From positions 251,389,542 through 251,453,541 of the forward strand of contig CM068375.1 in NCBI GenBank assembly GCA_034769895.1: a stretch of DNA of 64,000 nt. Direction: 5' to 3'. Source of the stretch: Magicicada septendecula. Lineage: Eukaryota; Arthropoda; Insecta; Hemiptera; Cicadidae. Under the pieces are notes generated by a model. It was not told the origin of the DNA and ran no database searches. It worked only from the letters and a program-made list of their open reading frames with translations. How positions within the stretch are numbered: the stretch's first letter is position 1; every line of letters starts with the position of its first letter. This document shows positions 21,880-31,331 of the stretch, one piece after another. The translations under genes were made by a program, and so were the position numbers.

Positions 21880-22674
21880 TTATATCTCTCTCTCAATACA
21901 CAACTCTCTCTCTTCATAACCCCACATCACACTCTCACAATTATTACAGACAGAGGGTACAACATTATACAACATCAATATACACTTCAATTCATCTACT
22001 AATACGGGTCTCTCGCCCTTCAAAAACAACATTTGTGAACACTCTGGTTCAGAAAAATAAAAGGGAAAATTTACCCTCTGCCCACATTCAACTACTATAT
22101 TATTTTTCCACTCTCTCTCTACTTCATCAATACACCTTAACATCTCATAATCACATTCCACAAACTCATCAGTACTCTTTGATATAACATTTTCAATTAT
22201 ATTATTATTCTCATTACTTTCAACAACATCATTATTATTTATTAATTCTTTATCTGGCATCGTATTTTTACATTTGTCACTACAATTTTCATTTGTTTTA
22301 TTTTTCTCAGTACATACACGCTCTCTTAACTCATTTGCTGCTCTTTTTGTTTCACTACGTATTTCATTCATTCGGTCATCAATGCTACACAGCGAATTAG
22401 TTAATACTTCAAACTTGGCATCATTCATATCAAAACGACTACTTATCATATTAAATTTGGTTTCAAAATTACTATTCATTTTCTCGAATTGACTGAGCAT
22501 GATACTCATCATATCACTATTATTCTCTTTCTTAACTGAGGTCGGCGTCGATTGACTAGTGACGCCTTCCATTATTCTCGATTCAGTCTCGCTTAAATTT
22601 CTATTTATTTGACTCTCAGTTTGACTATCAGTAAAACTGACTTCATTGTTACTATTTTCATTAGTATTCATCAT
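21880..22674 (-). CDS. Y ORF1: 264-residue coiled-coil protein, gag-like by position
   Basis: The frame runs from ATG at 22674, about 150 nt after the primer site, to a stop at 21880. The N-terminus is polar and Ser/Thr/Asn-rich. Residues ~50-120 look like a coiled coil (SQFEKMNSNFETKFNMISSR, FDMNDAKFEVLTNSLCSIDD, RMNEIRSETKRAANELRER). A charged Asn-rich linker follows, and then a C-terminal part with CNNCESVMWGYEERELC. Position suggests a structural (gag-like) protein that multimerises, but there is no CCHC zinc knuckle and I do not recognise a gag family. X has a broken homologue at 27866-28772. Confidence 0.65.
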   Translation of the reverse strand: MMNTNENSNNEVSFTDSQTESQINRNLSETESRIMEGVTSQSTPTSVKKENNSDMMSIMLSQFEKMNSNFETKFNMISSRFDMNDAKFEVLTNSLCSIDDRMNEIRSETKRAANELRERVCTEKNKTNENCSDKCKNTMPDKELINNNDVVESNENNNIIENVISKSTDEFVECDYEMLRCIDEVEREWKNNIVVECGQRVNFPFYFSEPECSQMLFLKGERPVLVDELKCILMLYNVVPSVCNNCESVMWGYEERELCIEREI

Positions 22675-22825
22675 TTTTATTTAATTCTTACTTATTTATA
22701 ATACACATCTATCAATCATATTATAACCTTACTACTTATGTTTATACATTTTTTAGTTACCTTAAACAACCATTCTGTTCTCCCAAGTAGGCCTATATTT
22801 TATATAAATTTCTTTATATAAAATT

Positions 22826-22843
22826 GTCCCTGTTCAGAAGCCA
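22826..22843 (-). promoter_or_regulatory. Primer binding site of Y (altered tRNA-Lys type)
   Basis: Minus strand TGGCTTCTGAACAGGGAC, two bases from the 5' LTR. It differs from the X site (TGGCGCCCGAACAGGGAC) at three positions near its 5' end. Confidence 0.7.
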
Positions 22844-22845
22844 CT

Positions 22846-23287
22846 TATACTGTTTCGTTTTATTGGTAATAATAAAAGAAATAAAATGTGATTGATTTCA
22901 AATTTATTAAAGTTTTACTTGTCTAACTTTGTCGGGCGCCATCTTGTATGAAGAAAGTATATTTACTTACCATTTTTTCGGGTCCTTTTCGGCGAACACA
23001 GGAGATCAGAATTGGTTGTTCAAAAATAAAGAAAACTTTATATTGTTTCCCGTTAATATAGTTTTATTGGCATTTTATTAAAACTTTTATTGTTAAAACA
23101 CTATCTCCTGACATCCTTTCTCTACTACAAATTCATATTGACGGAAGTTATTAAGCATATAATGGGATTTGAAACATAGTATATAAATTGCAAATAAACT
23201 TCTATAAAATTAAACATGACTAATATATACATTAAGACCTAACAACACAAACCAGCCTTCTTTGTTTACCTAGTTTCACTCACTCAT

Positions 23288-23322
<35 letters not shown>

Positions 23323-24074
23323 TAATTTGTAACTCATAGTTTTTGAAAATGTTAAATTTTTAAATATTTAAACCAAAATTTTGAAAGTTCGTTTTATTGG
23401 ATTCCGATGGATTACTTATCTGTTCATTTTTAGTCCAGAAGAAGTCACATTGCTTTCCGTGCGCACTTTCACTTTAATTCATAGTTTCCGAATTGTTATA
23501 TTGCAAAGAAAACTGTTACTCACATTTTGAGTAAGAACTTTGATTTTAAGTCTTTTTTTAAATATATTATTCACAGTTTTAAACAAATTTTTACATACGG
23601 GCACCCGTAATTTGCGTTCCGGAACTTTTACGTATACCACTCGCGAGAGTTGTTATTTCAGACTGGCAACAGGCCACCGGCACTATTTTATGAAGTCGCC
23701 GTGGTTGGATGATCAATTCTTATTGTTTTATGTTTGTATCACTATGCCAGCAGACTGTTTTGTTACATAACCGCATTCCACAGCGGTGATCGTCTCTGAC
23801 GTAATATGGTCTGACGATCCGTTACATAATTTGTTATGCTGTTTTGTGTGTCATTGGTTGACCTTGGCACAATTCCAGCTTATTAATTCTGTTTGCTTCA
23901 ATATTTTTCACGTACTTAATGTCAACAGCAGTGCTGCCACTGTCACTTCCGTCGCAACCACTAAATTTACCTTTCGTTTATACGTTTTGTCCCAATTATT
24001 GTAAAAAAAAAAGTTATTGTTTTATGAAAAAAAAATACAAACTGCTTTATTACCCCAAAATTAGGCCCGTTACA
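22846..24074 (-). repeat. Right (5') LTR of Y
   Basis: It starts TATACTGTTTCG (the left LTR has TGTACTG, so the terminal TG is mutated here) and ends CCCGTTACA. It has a shorter CA repeat at 23289-23320. As the 5' LTR of a minus-strand element it should hold the promoter. The frames at 23540-23770, 23786-24004 and 23919-24104 are LTR sequence, not genes. Confidence 0.95.
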
Positions 24075-24725
24075 CACCCCCGTTTTGGTTTCTTGATCAC
24101 GTAGTCCGAAATAGGTTTTTACTTATCAAATTTTGTTCACTATGTTGGTTGATGTTACACTGTCATAATACTGCTTTATCTTTTAATCACATTTTAATTA
24201 TAGTTGACACACATTTGTAATACTTTGATTAAAGTTTAAGCTCGCGAGCTTGTACACTGAACCGTTCTTTACTTACACTTCTCTGATGGTCCGTCTACAT
24301 TTTAGTGTATTTTAGGTGGACCGCACGCGCACGTAACTGCGCGGGTTAGATGTTACATGCCGACTAACGCTGACTTCGACGCTTCCAAGATGGCCAAACG
24401 TCCTCCTTGAGCGGCTACTTGCTATGAGATAGGCCGAGCGGGCGTCACGTGATATCTCCTTTAGCACGAGTCTTTTACCCTAAACTCACGCTCTCTGGCT
24501 CGCAAAAAAGTTCGTGACAATTACTATGTTCGCGCGGGCAGACGCGCACGCTTACACATTCCAACACACCAGGAATTGTCGCATGTTGCCGGTCTCACTG
24601 GACAAAGCGACAACTGGGTGTTCCACAAGTGAACGCTGATTGTTAAACCAGGCTCCGTGTGGGTAACTCCTTTTTTACCATTGACAAGTTAATAAAAGAA
24701 AACCCCTTAATTCTGTACCGTTACA

Positions 24726-24776
24726 ATACCCCCCCCCCAATGAGTGGTTTCCTGCTGAAGCAGAAAAACTCTCATT
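24726..24776 (-). promoter_or_regulatory. Polypurine tract and adjacent 40-nt hairpin of X
   Basis: On the minus strand a 40-nt inverted repeat (24737-24776) is followed by a run of nine G, TAT and the LTR start TGTAACGG. The outer seven base pairs (CAATGAG/CTCATTG) are identical to Y; the inner stem ends CTGC-UUCA-GCAG, versus ATGC-UUCG-GCAT in Y, a compensatory change. The middle of the stem has several mismatches. Confidence 0.75.
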
Positions 24777-27523
24777 GCTAAAACCTAAGAGGACCAGCGA
24801 GGATATGGTGCCAACGACGACCCCCCTTAATTCCTTAACAAACCATGGGTAATCTACCCCCCTAGTTCGGTGACTATGGCTGCACCTGAATGACTCCACT
24901 GGACTCCTCTGTTCGAGATCCCAACACCGTAAAATCAGACAGGCACTCACCACAGTATCACCCAACCTTGCAACATTTCAGATAAAAATCAATAACTGGC
25001 CTTATACCAAACCAGATCCTCAACCGATATATCTCCCCTTATACATACTGGATTGCCTTAAGCAAAGTACTGGGTGCGTACACATGTGCCCTAGTATCTT
25101 AAACATAATATCTCCAAATATTCATCATCAATTTCAAGTTCACATATTTACCTTTGAATATAATTCACTCCCATTTCTCAACTTTTAATTGTTTGTGTGA
25201 CATTATCATTTCAAATCAAAATAAATTATTTGAATTTCATTCATTTATTAAAATAAATCTAAGCTCATTACCAAAAATTCACATTTAAGTTAATTTACAT
25301 CATCTCTTTTAATTAATCATCTTAATTGCCTGATTTAAAACCACTCAGTGAATTTTAACCTCATTTTGCATTTATTTGCTTCATCATTTCATCCATGACC
25401 TTTAAATCAAACTTTCAAATTTACTTTCAAAATTCCTACCTTTTAATTGAATTGAATTTTCCTTATATATCCTCATAATTATATGTGGATCATTATTGTA
25501 AAATAAACAACTTATTACTATCGCCACCTCAATTACAACTACACTTGGTTACAAATATATAATATAAACACTGTAAATCAGCTGATACAACATAGCCTCA
25601 CCTCATATAGCGAACATAAAAATAAAATACAATCTTTACTTCAAAGAATTTTTTTTTTTTTTTAAATGAATTTAATTTCCAGAAATATATATTTTGACAA
25701 TTAATAAAAGGAAACAAAACTATTACTACCATCAATTCAACTGAACTTATGAATTAATTACATGAAACATACTATACATTTAACACCAGTCATCAGCTGA
25801 TGTCTGATTACCAGGTGGACGACCTTACTCTAGACACACTGAATACAAGTAACACAAATACAAAAAATTATCCAATTTAAGTCATAAAATGTCCTTGCTG
25901 ATTATAAATTTATTACAGCATTAAGTCTAGTATTTAAAATCATTTATTCTCATAAGTGAATGTTCATCACTAATCATTGAATTACAAAGCACATAGTAAC
26001 CATTATAGAACAGTAATTGGGTCATCAATAACAAACTCTCTATTTAGAGCAAAGTAAACTTGACTTTACCACTGTTATGGTCATTTATCCTCACTGATTT
26101 CTCAGTTACTTCTCCTTCTACCTCATCATTTTTATTATACCCCCCTCTTTAACCCAGTTACAGTTAGGTACATCACCTGCCGGGTAAACGGGATCAAGCA
26201 TTTACCTTGTGCACAGATGCGTTATCTGTGCCCCTGGCTTGTAACGGCCAGCTCCTTTTCCACACACACTATTTTTTCCTGATGGTGGACTGTAGCGCCC
26301 ATTTGCATCCACAAGAACTGAAGTTTAATTAGGGTGTAGATGCTGCCTACACCGTTCTTGTTTCAGTGTTATAAAGAATTTGGCATTACTGATGTCCGAG
26401 GACACCAGTAATCCTACTAAATATTACTTATACACCCTTAACACGGCACTATCACCCCCTTCGATGATAGCCGCTGTTCCATAGTTCTGGTGATTTCCCA
26501 TTATTTACCACCCGGTTAATTTCTAAAGTCACCAATTTTGAAAATAATAACAAGTATGGTTAGGATACAATCTGCCTAACCACACTTGCTACCAATAATC
26601 CAAATCCACGGTCAGGGTTCGGTAACGCCGTGACCGCCCGAAAGTAGGGAATCTATTAACAAACATATTATACATTTTTGAGATTCCTACACTCGAACAT
26701 AATAAACATAATACAACGTAAACATTCATATAGAACATAAACCGCATTCCATTAAAATAAACATCTCATTTGCATCTGAATAAAATTTACAAACATTTCA
26801 ATTTTAATTTTAATTGAACCTTTTATTTCTTAACCTTTGATTATTTATCAATTATTGTATCATTAAATTCTCCAAAAAATTCAAATCTATTATCAACATT
26901 CATTTTACATAATATTTCAAATTCAACTTTTACCAAAAACTTCACATGTTATCTAAATTAAATTCTTTCAGACTTATTTAATATCATTATAAGACTCTTT
27001 TATTTTACTTCAAAGTCATTATTAAATTCATACTTACATATGGTCAATCATAAACTCAAAACTACAAACATCCATCACAACAAATATAATGTACATAACC
27101 ATATGTACCTTCTGATACATTATAACAACCATATGACATAACAACTACACACATTTTACATTTACTCATTTACTTGATTAATTCATCTCAAATTTATTTA
27201 ATTCGATCAGTTTTTTAAAACACAAAGTTACTTTGATTCCATGACTCAAAACAATTACAATTCATTTATTATAAACTCTTGTTATTTATTTAGTCTGATA
27301 AAATATTATTATTATCATTATAAAATCAATTCACCTTGCATACATACACTGTTTACATGAAATACATAGTACCACATAACCTACTACACAAACACAATTA
27401 ACCTCACTACAAATTTATTTACACTTTTCGTCATTTTATTTTATTGTTTACAATTCCTCATTTCATAATTTAGCCAAGTAATTACCATAAACTAAAATAA
27501 TTAAATGTTCATTCACTGTTTAT
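24777..27523 (-). other. AT-rich noncoding interior of X
   Basis: The first ~240 bp match the equivalent region of Y (19214-19460). From 26150 to 26650 there is a less AT-rich stretch with no recognisable protein; the remainder is AT-rich. No RT, protease or integrase motif was seen on either strand. Confidence 0.55.
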
Positions 27524-27870
27524 TTAACCACCATCATCGTATATTAGTCTTATCTTACGTTTACACCATTCATTTACAATTAAAGACATATTGCTATTAT
27601 TATAATAACCCTCACCATTAGTTTCATCCATTGTATCAATATAGTAATTACAAACCTTATTGTATACTATTATTTCAAAATTCCTGTCGACATTTGTTAT
27701 GGTAAATTCTCCCTTAGTATTTTCCGTAACATCAGGTAGGTTCTATCATCATATTCGTCTATTACATCAGTTACATCATAAGGTAAGTAATTAATATCAC
27801 CAACCTTATCATCATTTGCTGCACTACCTATTTCGCAAGGTAAGTACTCAATAGTATTAACTCTCGCTAT
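27524..27870 (-). pseudogene. X ORF2 homologue, frameshifted
   Basis: Minus strand: EYLPCEIGSAANDDKVG, INYLPYDVTDVIDEYDDRTYL, a one-base shift near 27738, then TENTKGEFTITNVDRNFEI, and finally EWCKRKIRLIYDDGG-stop at 27524-27526. It aligns with Y ORF2, including the repeated YLP/TYL pattern and the C-terminus. Function unknown. Confidence 0.6.
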
Positions 27871-27872
27871 TA

Positions 27873-27914
<42 letters not shown>

Positions 27915-28772
27915 CTCGCTCTCGCTCTCTCTCTCTCTCATATAATCACTTTGCATTTCCATTAAAACTTCGTTGCCACTATTATTATTCACTTTACCTT
28001 CTAACACTACATTTTTAATTATATCATCATAATTACCACTAGTTTTAAATTCGTCACTTACCTTATTATCTGTACCTTCGTTATTTTTGTTCTCTTTACA
28101 CTCGCCTGTAACTGTACTATTTTCTACCCCCTCTTCTCTTTTTCTACTTTCGTTTACTTCGTCTTGTATTTTATTTATATATATTTATAGTTATTTCACC
28201 TTTCATTCCAGCAATAATCTCACTCTGTTTCTCTAGTTTCTTATTTATTTCAACAAACTTCTCACTCACTCCGTTAAAACTCTCATTTATACTTTCAAAT
28301 TGGCTGTTCATATTTAAATTCCTCATTTTGAGTTCATTTCTTATGTTTGCGAATTCGTTATTTGTCTACTAACTTCTCGTCTTGTTTGTTAAATCTATTT
28401 TACCTCTACACTACTTGCATTTATCTCTGATTTGATTTCCGTTTTAAACTCATTTAAACTCGTGTTCAAATTATCGTTATTCTTATCATTATTCTTATTA
28501 TGTTGTTCAAACTTATTATTCATCTCTGACTTGATTTCAGTTTTAAATTCATTCAAACTTTCCATAATCATTGATAATTGCGTAAATATATTTACTTCGT
28601 TATTTCTACTACATTCGACTTTGACCGTTTCATTTACATTTGGTATTTCGCTTACGCTTTCATTAACATTTTCGTTCGTTGATACTAAATCGTCTTGTGT
28701 AACGTCTAATATTGACCCCCCCCCCCCCGCTATACTCTAACATAAATTTGCATTCGTATTTTTCTCTGCCAT
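27866..28772 (-). pseudogene. X ORF1 homologue (coiled coil), broken
   Basis: It begins MAEKNTNANLC at 28772, then an early stop and a G run. An Asn/Glu-rich region precedes a coiled-coil part in which SLNEFKTEIKSE occurs twice (near 28560-28525 and 28460-28430). Several stops follow near 28410-28180 before a charged tail that ends in alternating Arg and Glu codons (the CT microsatellite at 27872-27937). Position and character match Y ORF1. Non-functional here. Confidence 0.55.
27872..27937. repeat. (CT)n / (CTCG)n microsatellite
   Basis: The repeat expanded from the end of X ORF1, where Y still has the shorter codons for ERELCIEREI; on the sense strand it reads GA repeats. Confidence 0.9.
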
Positions 28773-28812
28773 TTTGGACTAGGTTGTAAATTATTTAATT
28801 TTAATTTACAAC

Positions 28813-28830
28813 GTCCCTGTTCGGGCGCCA
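28813..28830 (-). promoter_or_regulatory. Primer binding site of X (tRNA-Lys type)
   Basis: Minus strand TGGCGCCCGAACAGGGAC, two bases from the LTR end. This equals the 18-nt site complementary to the 3' end of tRNA-Lys used by many retroelements. Confidence 0.85.
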
Positions 28831-28832
28831 AC

Positions 28833-30037
28833 TGAAATAGTACTCAGTAATTAATGCTTAAATTTTATATTATCTTACCATTATTTGGACGTCAACTGAC
28901 GTGTTAAGATCTTGAAGTTCGTGTTGAAGTTAACCAAGTTATCGTCTAGTGTACTCGGCAGAGAATAATAGGCAATGCAAATAAACAAATACGTATTTAT
29001 AAGTTCATATAAAACATTACTTTATTACGTTTTACTCTGACATTCTTGTTACACCACCATTCACGTACGCAATTCATCCCCTTTTCTCTACATATTTTGT
29101 ATTCTTACTCTCAACTCTATTACGGTCCGCTATCAAACATTATTAAACTTAAATTGAATACATTTAAAACACCTTAGATATGAAGAAATTACATCTTAGA
29201 TTATAATACTTCTTATAATTAGATTGCATACTATATAAGGCAACCCAGCCTTGCTCATTCACACTTCCCATTCACACCTTTTACCCCAGTTTCATTTTTG
29301 AGCTCTTTTTTTAATTTTGCATATTTATTTAATGAATTTTGAAATAGTTACTTCCTTTTGGTTATATCCGATAGTTTGTGGCAACACTCCCGTTTTGGTT
29401 TCTTGATCACGTAGTCCGAAATAGGTTTTTACTTATTAAATTTTGTTCACTATGTTGGTTGATGTTACACTGTCATAATACTGCTTTATCTTTTAATCAC
29501 ATTTTAATTATAGTTGACACACATTTTTATTACTTTGAGTAAAGTTTAGCTCGCGAGCTTGTACACTGAACCGTTCTTTACTTACACTTTTCTGACGGTC
29601 GGTCTACATTTTAGTGTATTTTAGGTGGACCGCGTGCGCACGCAACTGCGTGGGTTAGATGTTATATGCTGACTGACGCCGACTTCGATGGTTCCAAGAT
29701 GGCCAAACGTCCTCCTTGAGCGGCTACTTGCTATGGGATAGGCCGAGCGGGCGTCACTTGATATCTCCTTTAGCACGAGTCTTTTACCCTAAACTCACAC
29801 TCTCTGGCTCTCAAAAAGGTTCATGACAATTACTCTGTTCGCGTGGGCAGACGCGCACGCGTACACATTCCAACGCACCAGGAATTGTCGTATGTTGCTG
29901 GTCTCACTGGACAAATCAACAACTGGGTGTTCCACAAGTGAACGCTGATTGTTAAAACTGAGGCTCCGTGTGGGTAACTCCTTTTTTTACCATTGACAAG
30001 TTAATAAAAGAAAACCCCTTAATTCTGTATCGTTACA
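28833..30037 (-). repeat. Right (5') LTR of X, uninterrupted
   Basis: 1205 bp, TGAAATAG...CGTTACA in + orientation. It serves as the reference showing the empty target sites of the Tigger, hAT and Y insertions in the left LTR. The G+C-rich part near 29620-29880 resembles the equivalent part of the solo LTR at 45.7-46.7 kb. Confidence 0.95.
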
Positions 30038-30119
30038 TGCACAAGACTTAATATTTTTTGCAAAAATTGTGATGTATCACAACTGCAAATAACTGAAGTA
30101 AGAGTTGCAATTTAGCAAA

Positions 30120-30120
<1 letters not shown>

Positions 30121-30154
<34 letters not shown>
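30121..30154. repeat. (AC)n microsatellite
   Basis: About 17 AC units directly left of a palindromic repeat. Confidence 0.9.
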
Positions 30155-30160
<6 letters not shown>

Positions 30161-30345
30161 CATTTTTCCATAAAGAGTTTACGCAACATTTCAGCAGATA
30201 CATCTCTGCCATCTTCAGGCTGATTCTACCTTGATTTCCTGAATTTCATCAAGGACATTGAAGAGAAATCAGTCTGAAGATTGCAGAGATGTACCTGCCA
30301 AAGTACTATGGTAAACCTGACTGGGGAAACAGTGAAAATCAATGC
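30155..30345. repeat. Palindromic repeat with hammerhead-like motif in each arm
   Basis: The left arm (GTTTTCCATTTTTCC...) and right arm (...GGGGAAACAGTGAAAATC) are imperfect inverted copies. The left arm on the minus strand reads CTGAAGA (30212-30218), T, then a GCAGA/TCTGC stem and GAAA. The right arm on the + strand reads CTGAAGA (30274-30280), then GCAGA...CCTGC and CAAAG. The order resembles hammerhead cores, but stem I pairing is poor and the right arm lacks the G of GAAA, so activity is doubtful. Confidence 0.5.
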
Positions 30346-31331
30346 AGAACATTTTGTATCACATCCACAGAAATCTAAGAATTATTATCATATTTACTCA
30401 TATAATATAAAACGTGATAAAGTAAGTAAATATAGAACTTGTACAAGGTAAAAAGGTGTGTGTTAGTGTGTGTGTGCGTGTGTGCATATTCAACTTTTAA
30501 AAAATTATACAAAATTGAATATTTATGGTATTTTGGTCTGGTGGATTTACACCAGACATGTTAGTAATATCTGTTGTCAACAATGTTTCCAAGTAATTTT
30601 TATCAACACCTAATAATATTCTTGGCAGCATTCAGTCCAATATTGTTGACAACTGATAACAATATTGGAAGCTCTGTTGTCCAGAAATTAAGAAATCTTA
30701 GCAGCAAACGTTCCCAATATCTGTTGGCGACCATTTTCTGTAAACCACTGTGACTCAGTCCAGATCAGAGAAGGCAACAAAATGTTGACCGTAATAAAAG
30801 GTCCACACTGAAGAAACATCACAAACATGTACTCTTCATGATTCTTGGATTATTGTAGCATTTTGGAATAATTGTGGAGTCTCATTTGTCTGAGCTAATA
30901 TGGACTGACAACAGCTTGAAAACAAAGTATCTTGGATATAACTGAGAAGTTTTAAAAATATATAAACAACAAAATTTATTAATTATTTTTGATAAATTTA
31001 AATTTAGTGATATGTATGTATACCGCCAAAAAGAACAGGTTTGCTTATTTATTATATCATGTTTATTATACAAAGTGGTTTCAAAAAAGTCTTCTGTTTT
31101 AAAGTAGTTCTTTGCTTGTTTGCTGCTCTGTTTCTCTGTCTCTTAAGCGTTACGAATGAAGCAGATAGCGTGATATCTGCCTTTTGTCTCCAGAAATATG
31201 CCAGGATGAGAATCGTTTGTGTAAAAACCAGGCATTTCTTAACTCTCCTGTCTAATTTTTTTTTCTACAAAAACAAAGAACAAACCAAACATACAAATCT
31301 GAAAAGGATTTGTTCTTGGAAGTGTACATGC
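30346..31331. other. Host intron, no gene recognised
   Basis: AT-rich. An imperfect inverted repeat (TTGTCAACAATGTTT near 30576, AATATTGTTGACAA near 30632) is the only structure. The frames at 30882-31073 and 31041-31334 show no domain. Confidence 0.45.

Larger units (their letters stand above)
17895..24074 (-). mobile_element. LTR retrotransposon Y (non-autonomous, nested in X)
   Basis: The element is 6180 bp with two LTRs of 1270 and 1229 bp, flanked by CACT (17891-17894) and CACC (24075-24078). The empty site in X's other LTR reads CACTCCCG, so the right copy has one mutation. It reads on the minus strand: primer site at 22826-22843, ORF1, ORF2, ~2.3 kb of AT-rich noncoding sequence, a hairpin and the polypurine tract at 19165-19173. 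I find no pol-type domain. The LTRs are nearly identical apart from CA-repeat length and scattered changes, so the insertion is recent. It is related to X in internal sequence and layout. Confidence 0.9.
12226..24725 (-). repeat. Left (3') LTR of X, split by three insertions
   Basis: Pieces of the same LTR lie at 12226-12306, 14569-14695, 17527-17894 and 24075-24725. Joined, they follow the order of the intact LTR at 28833-30037. The breaks coincide with the target duplications of the inserted elements (TA, TTTATTAC, CACT/CACC). A small difference next to the Tigger (TGAATATTTA present here, absent in the other LTR) is a later indel. Confidence 0.9.
12226..30037 (-). mobile_element. LTR retrotransposon X with nested insertions
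   Basis: The element is bounded by TGCA on both sides (12222-12225 and 30038-30041), a 4-bp target duplication. The LTRs begin TGAAATAG and end CGTTACA in + coordinates; the element reads on the minus strand, with its primer site at 28813-28830 and polypurine tract at 24726-24736. The right LTR is uninterrupted (1205 bp). The left LTR is split by a Tigger, a hAT and LTR element Y; subtracting these leaves about 1213 bp, matching the right one. The internal region (24726-28832, 4.1 kb) has two broken ORFs and no recognisable protease, RT, RNase H or integrase, so X looks non-autonomous. Confidence 0.9.

Noticed and set aside
28432..28740. 102-codon hydrophobic + strand frame resembling a membrane protein
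   Set aside because: It is the antisense shadow of the Glu/Lys/Asn-rich coiled-coil ORF1 of element X.
31060..31100. TACAAAGTGGTTTCAAAAAAGT as the missing left end of the mariner
   Set aside because: It differs from the right terminal repeat at many positions and lies ~270 bp outside the inner repeat match at 31332.
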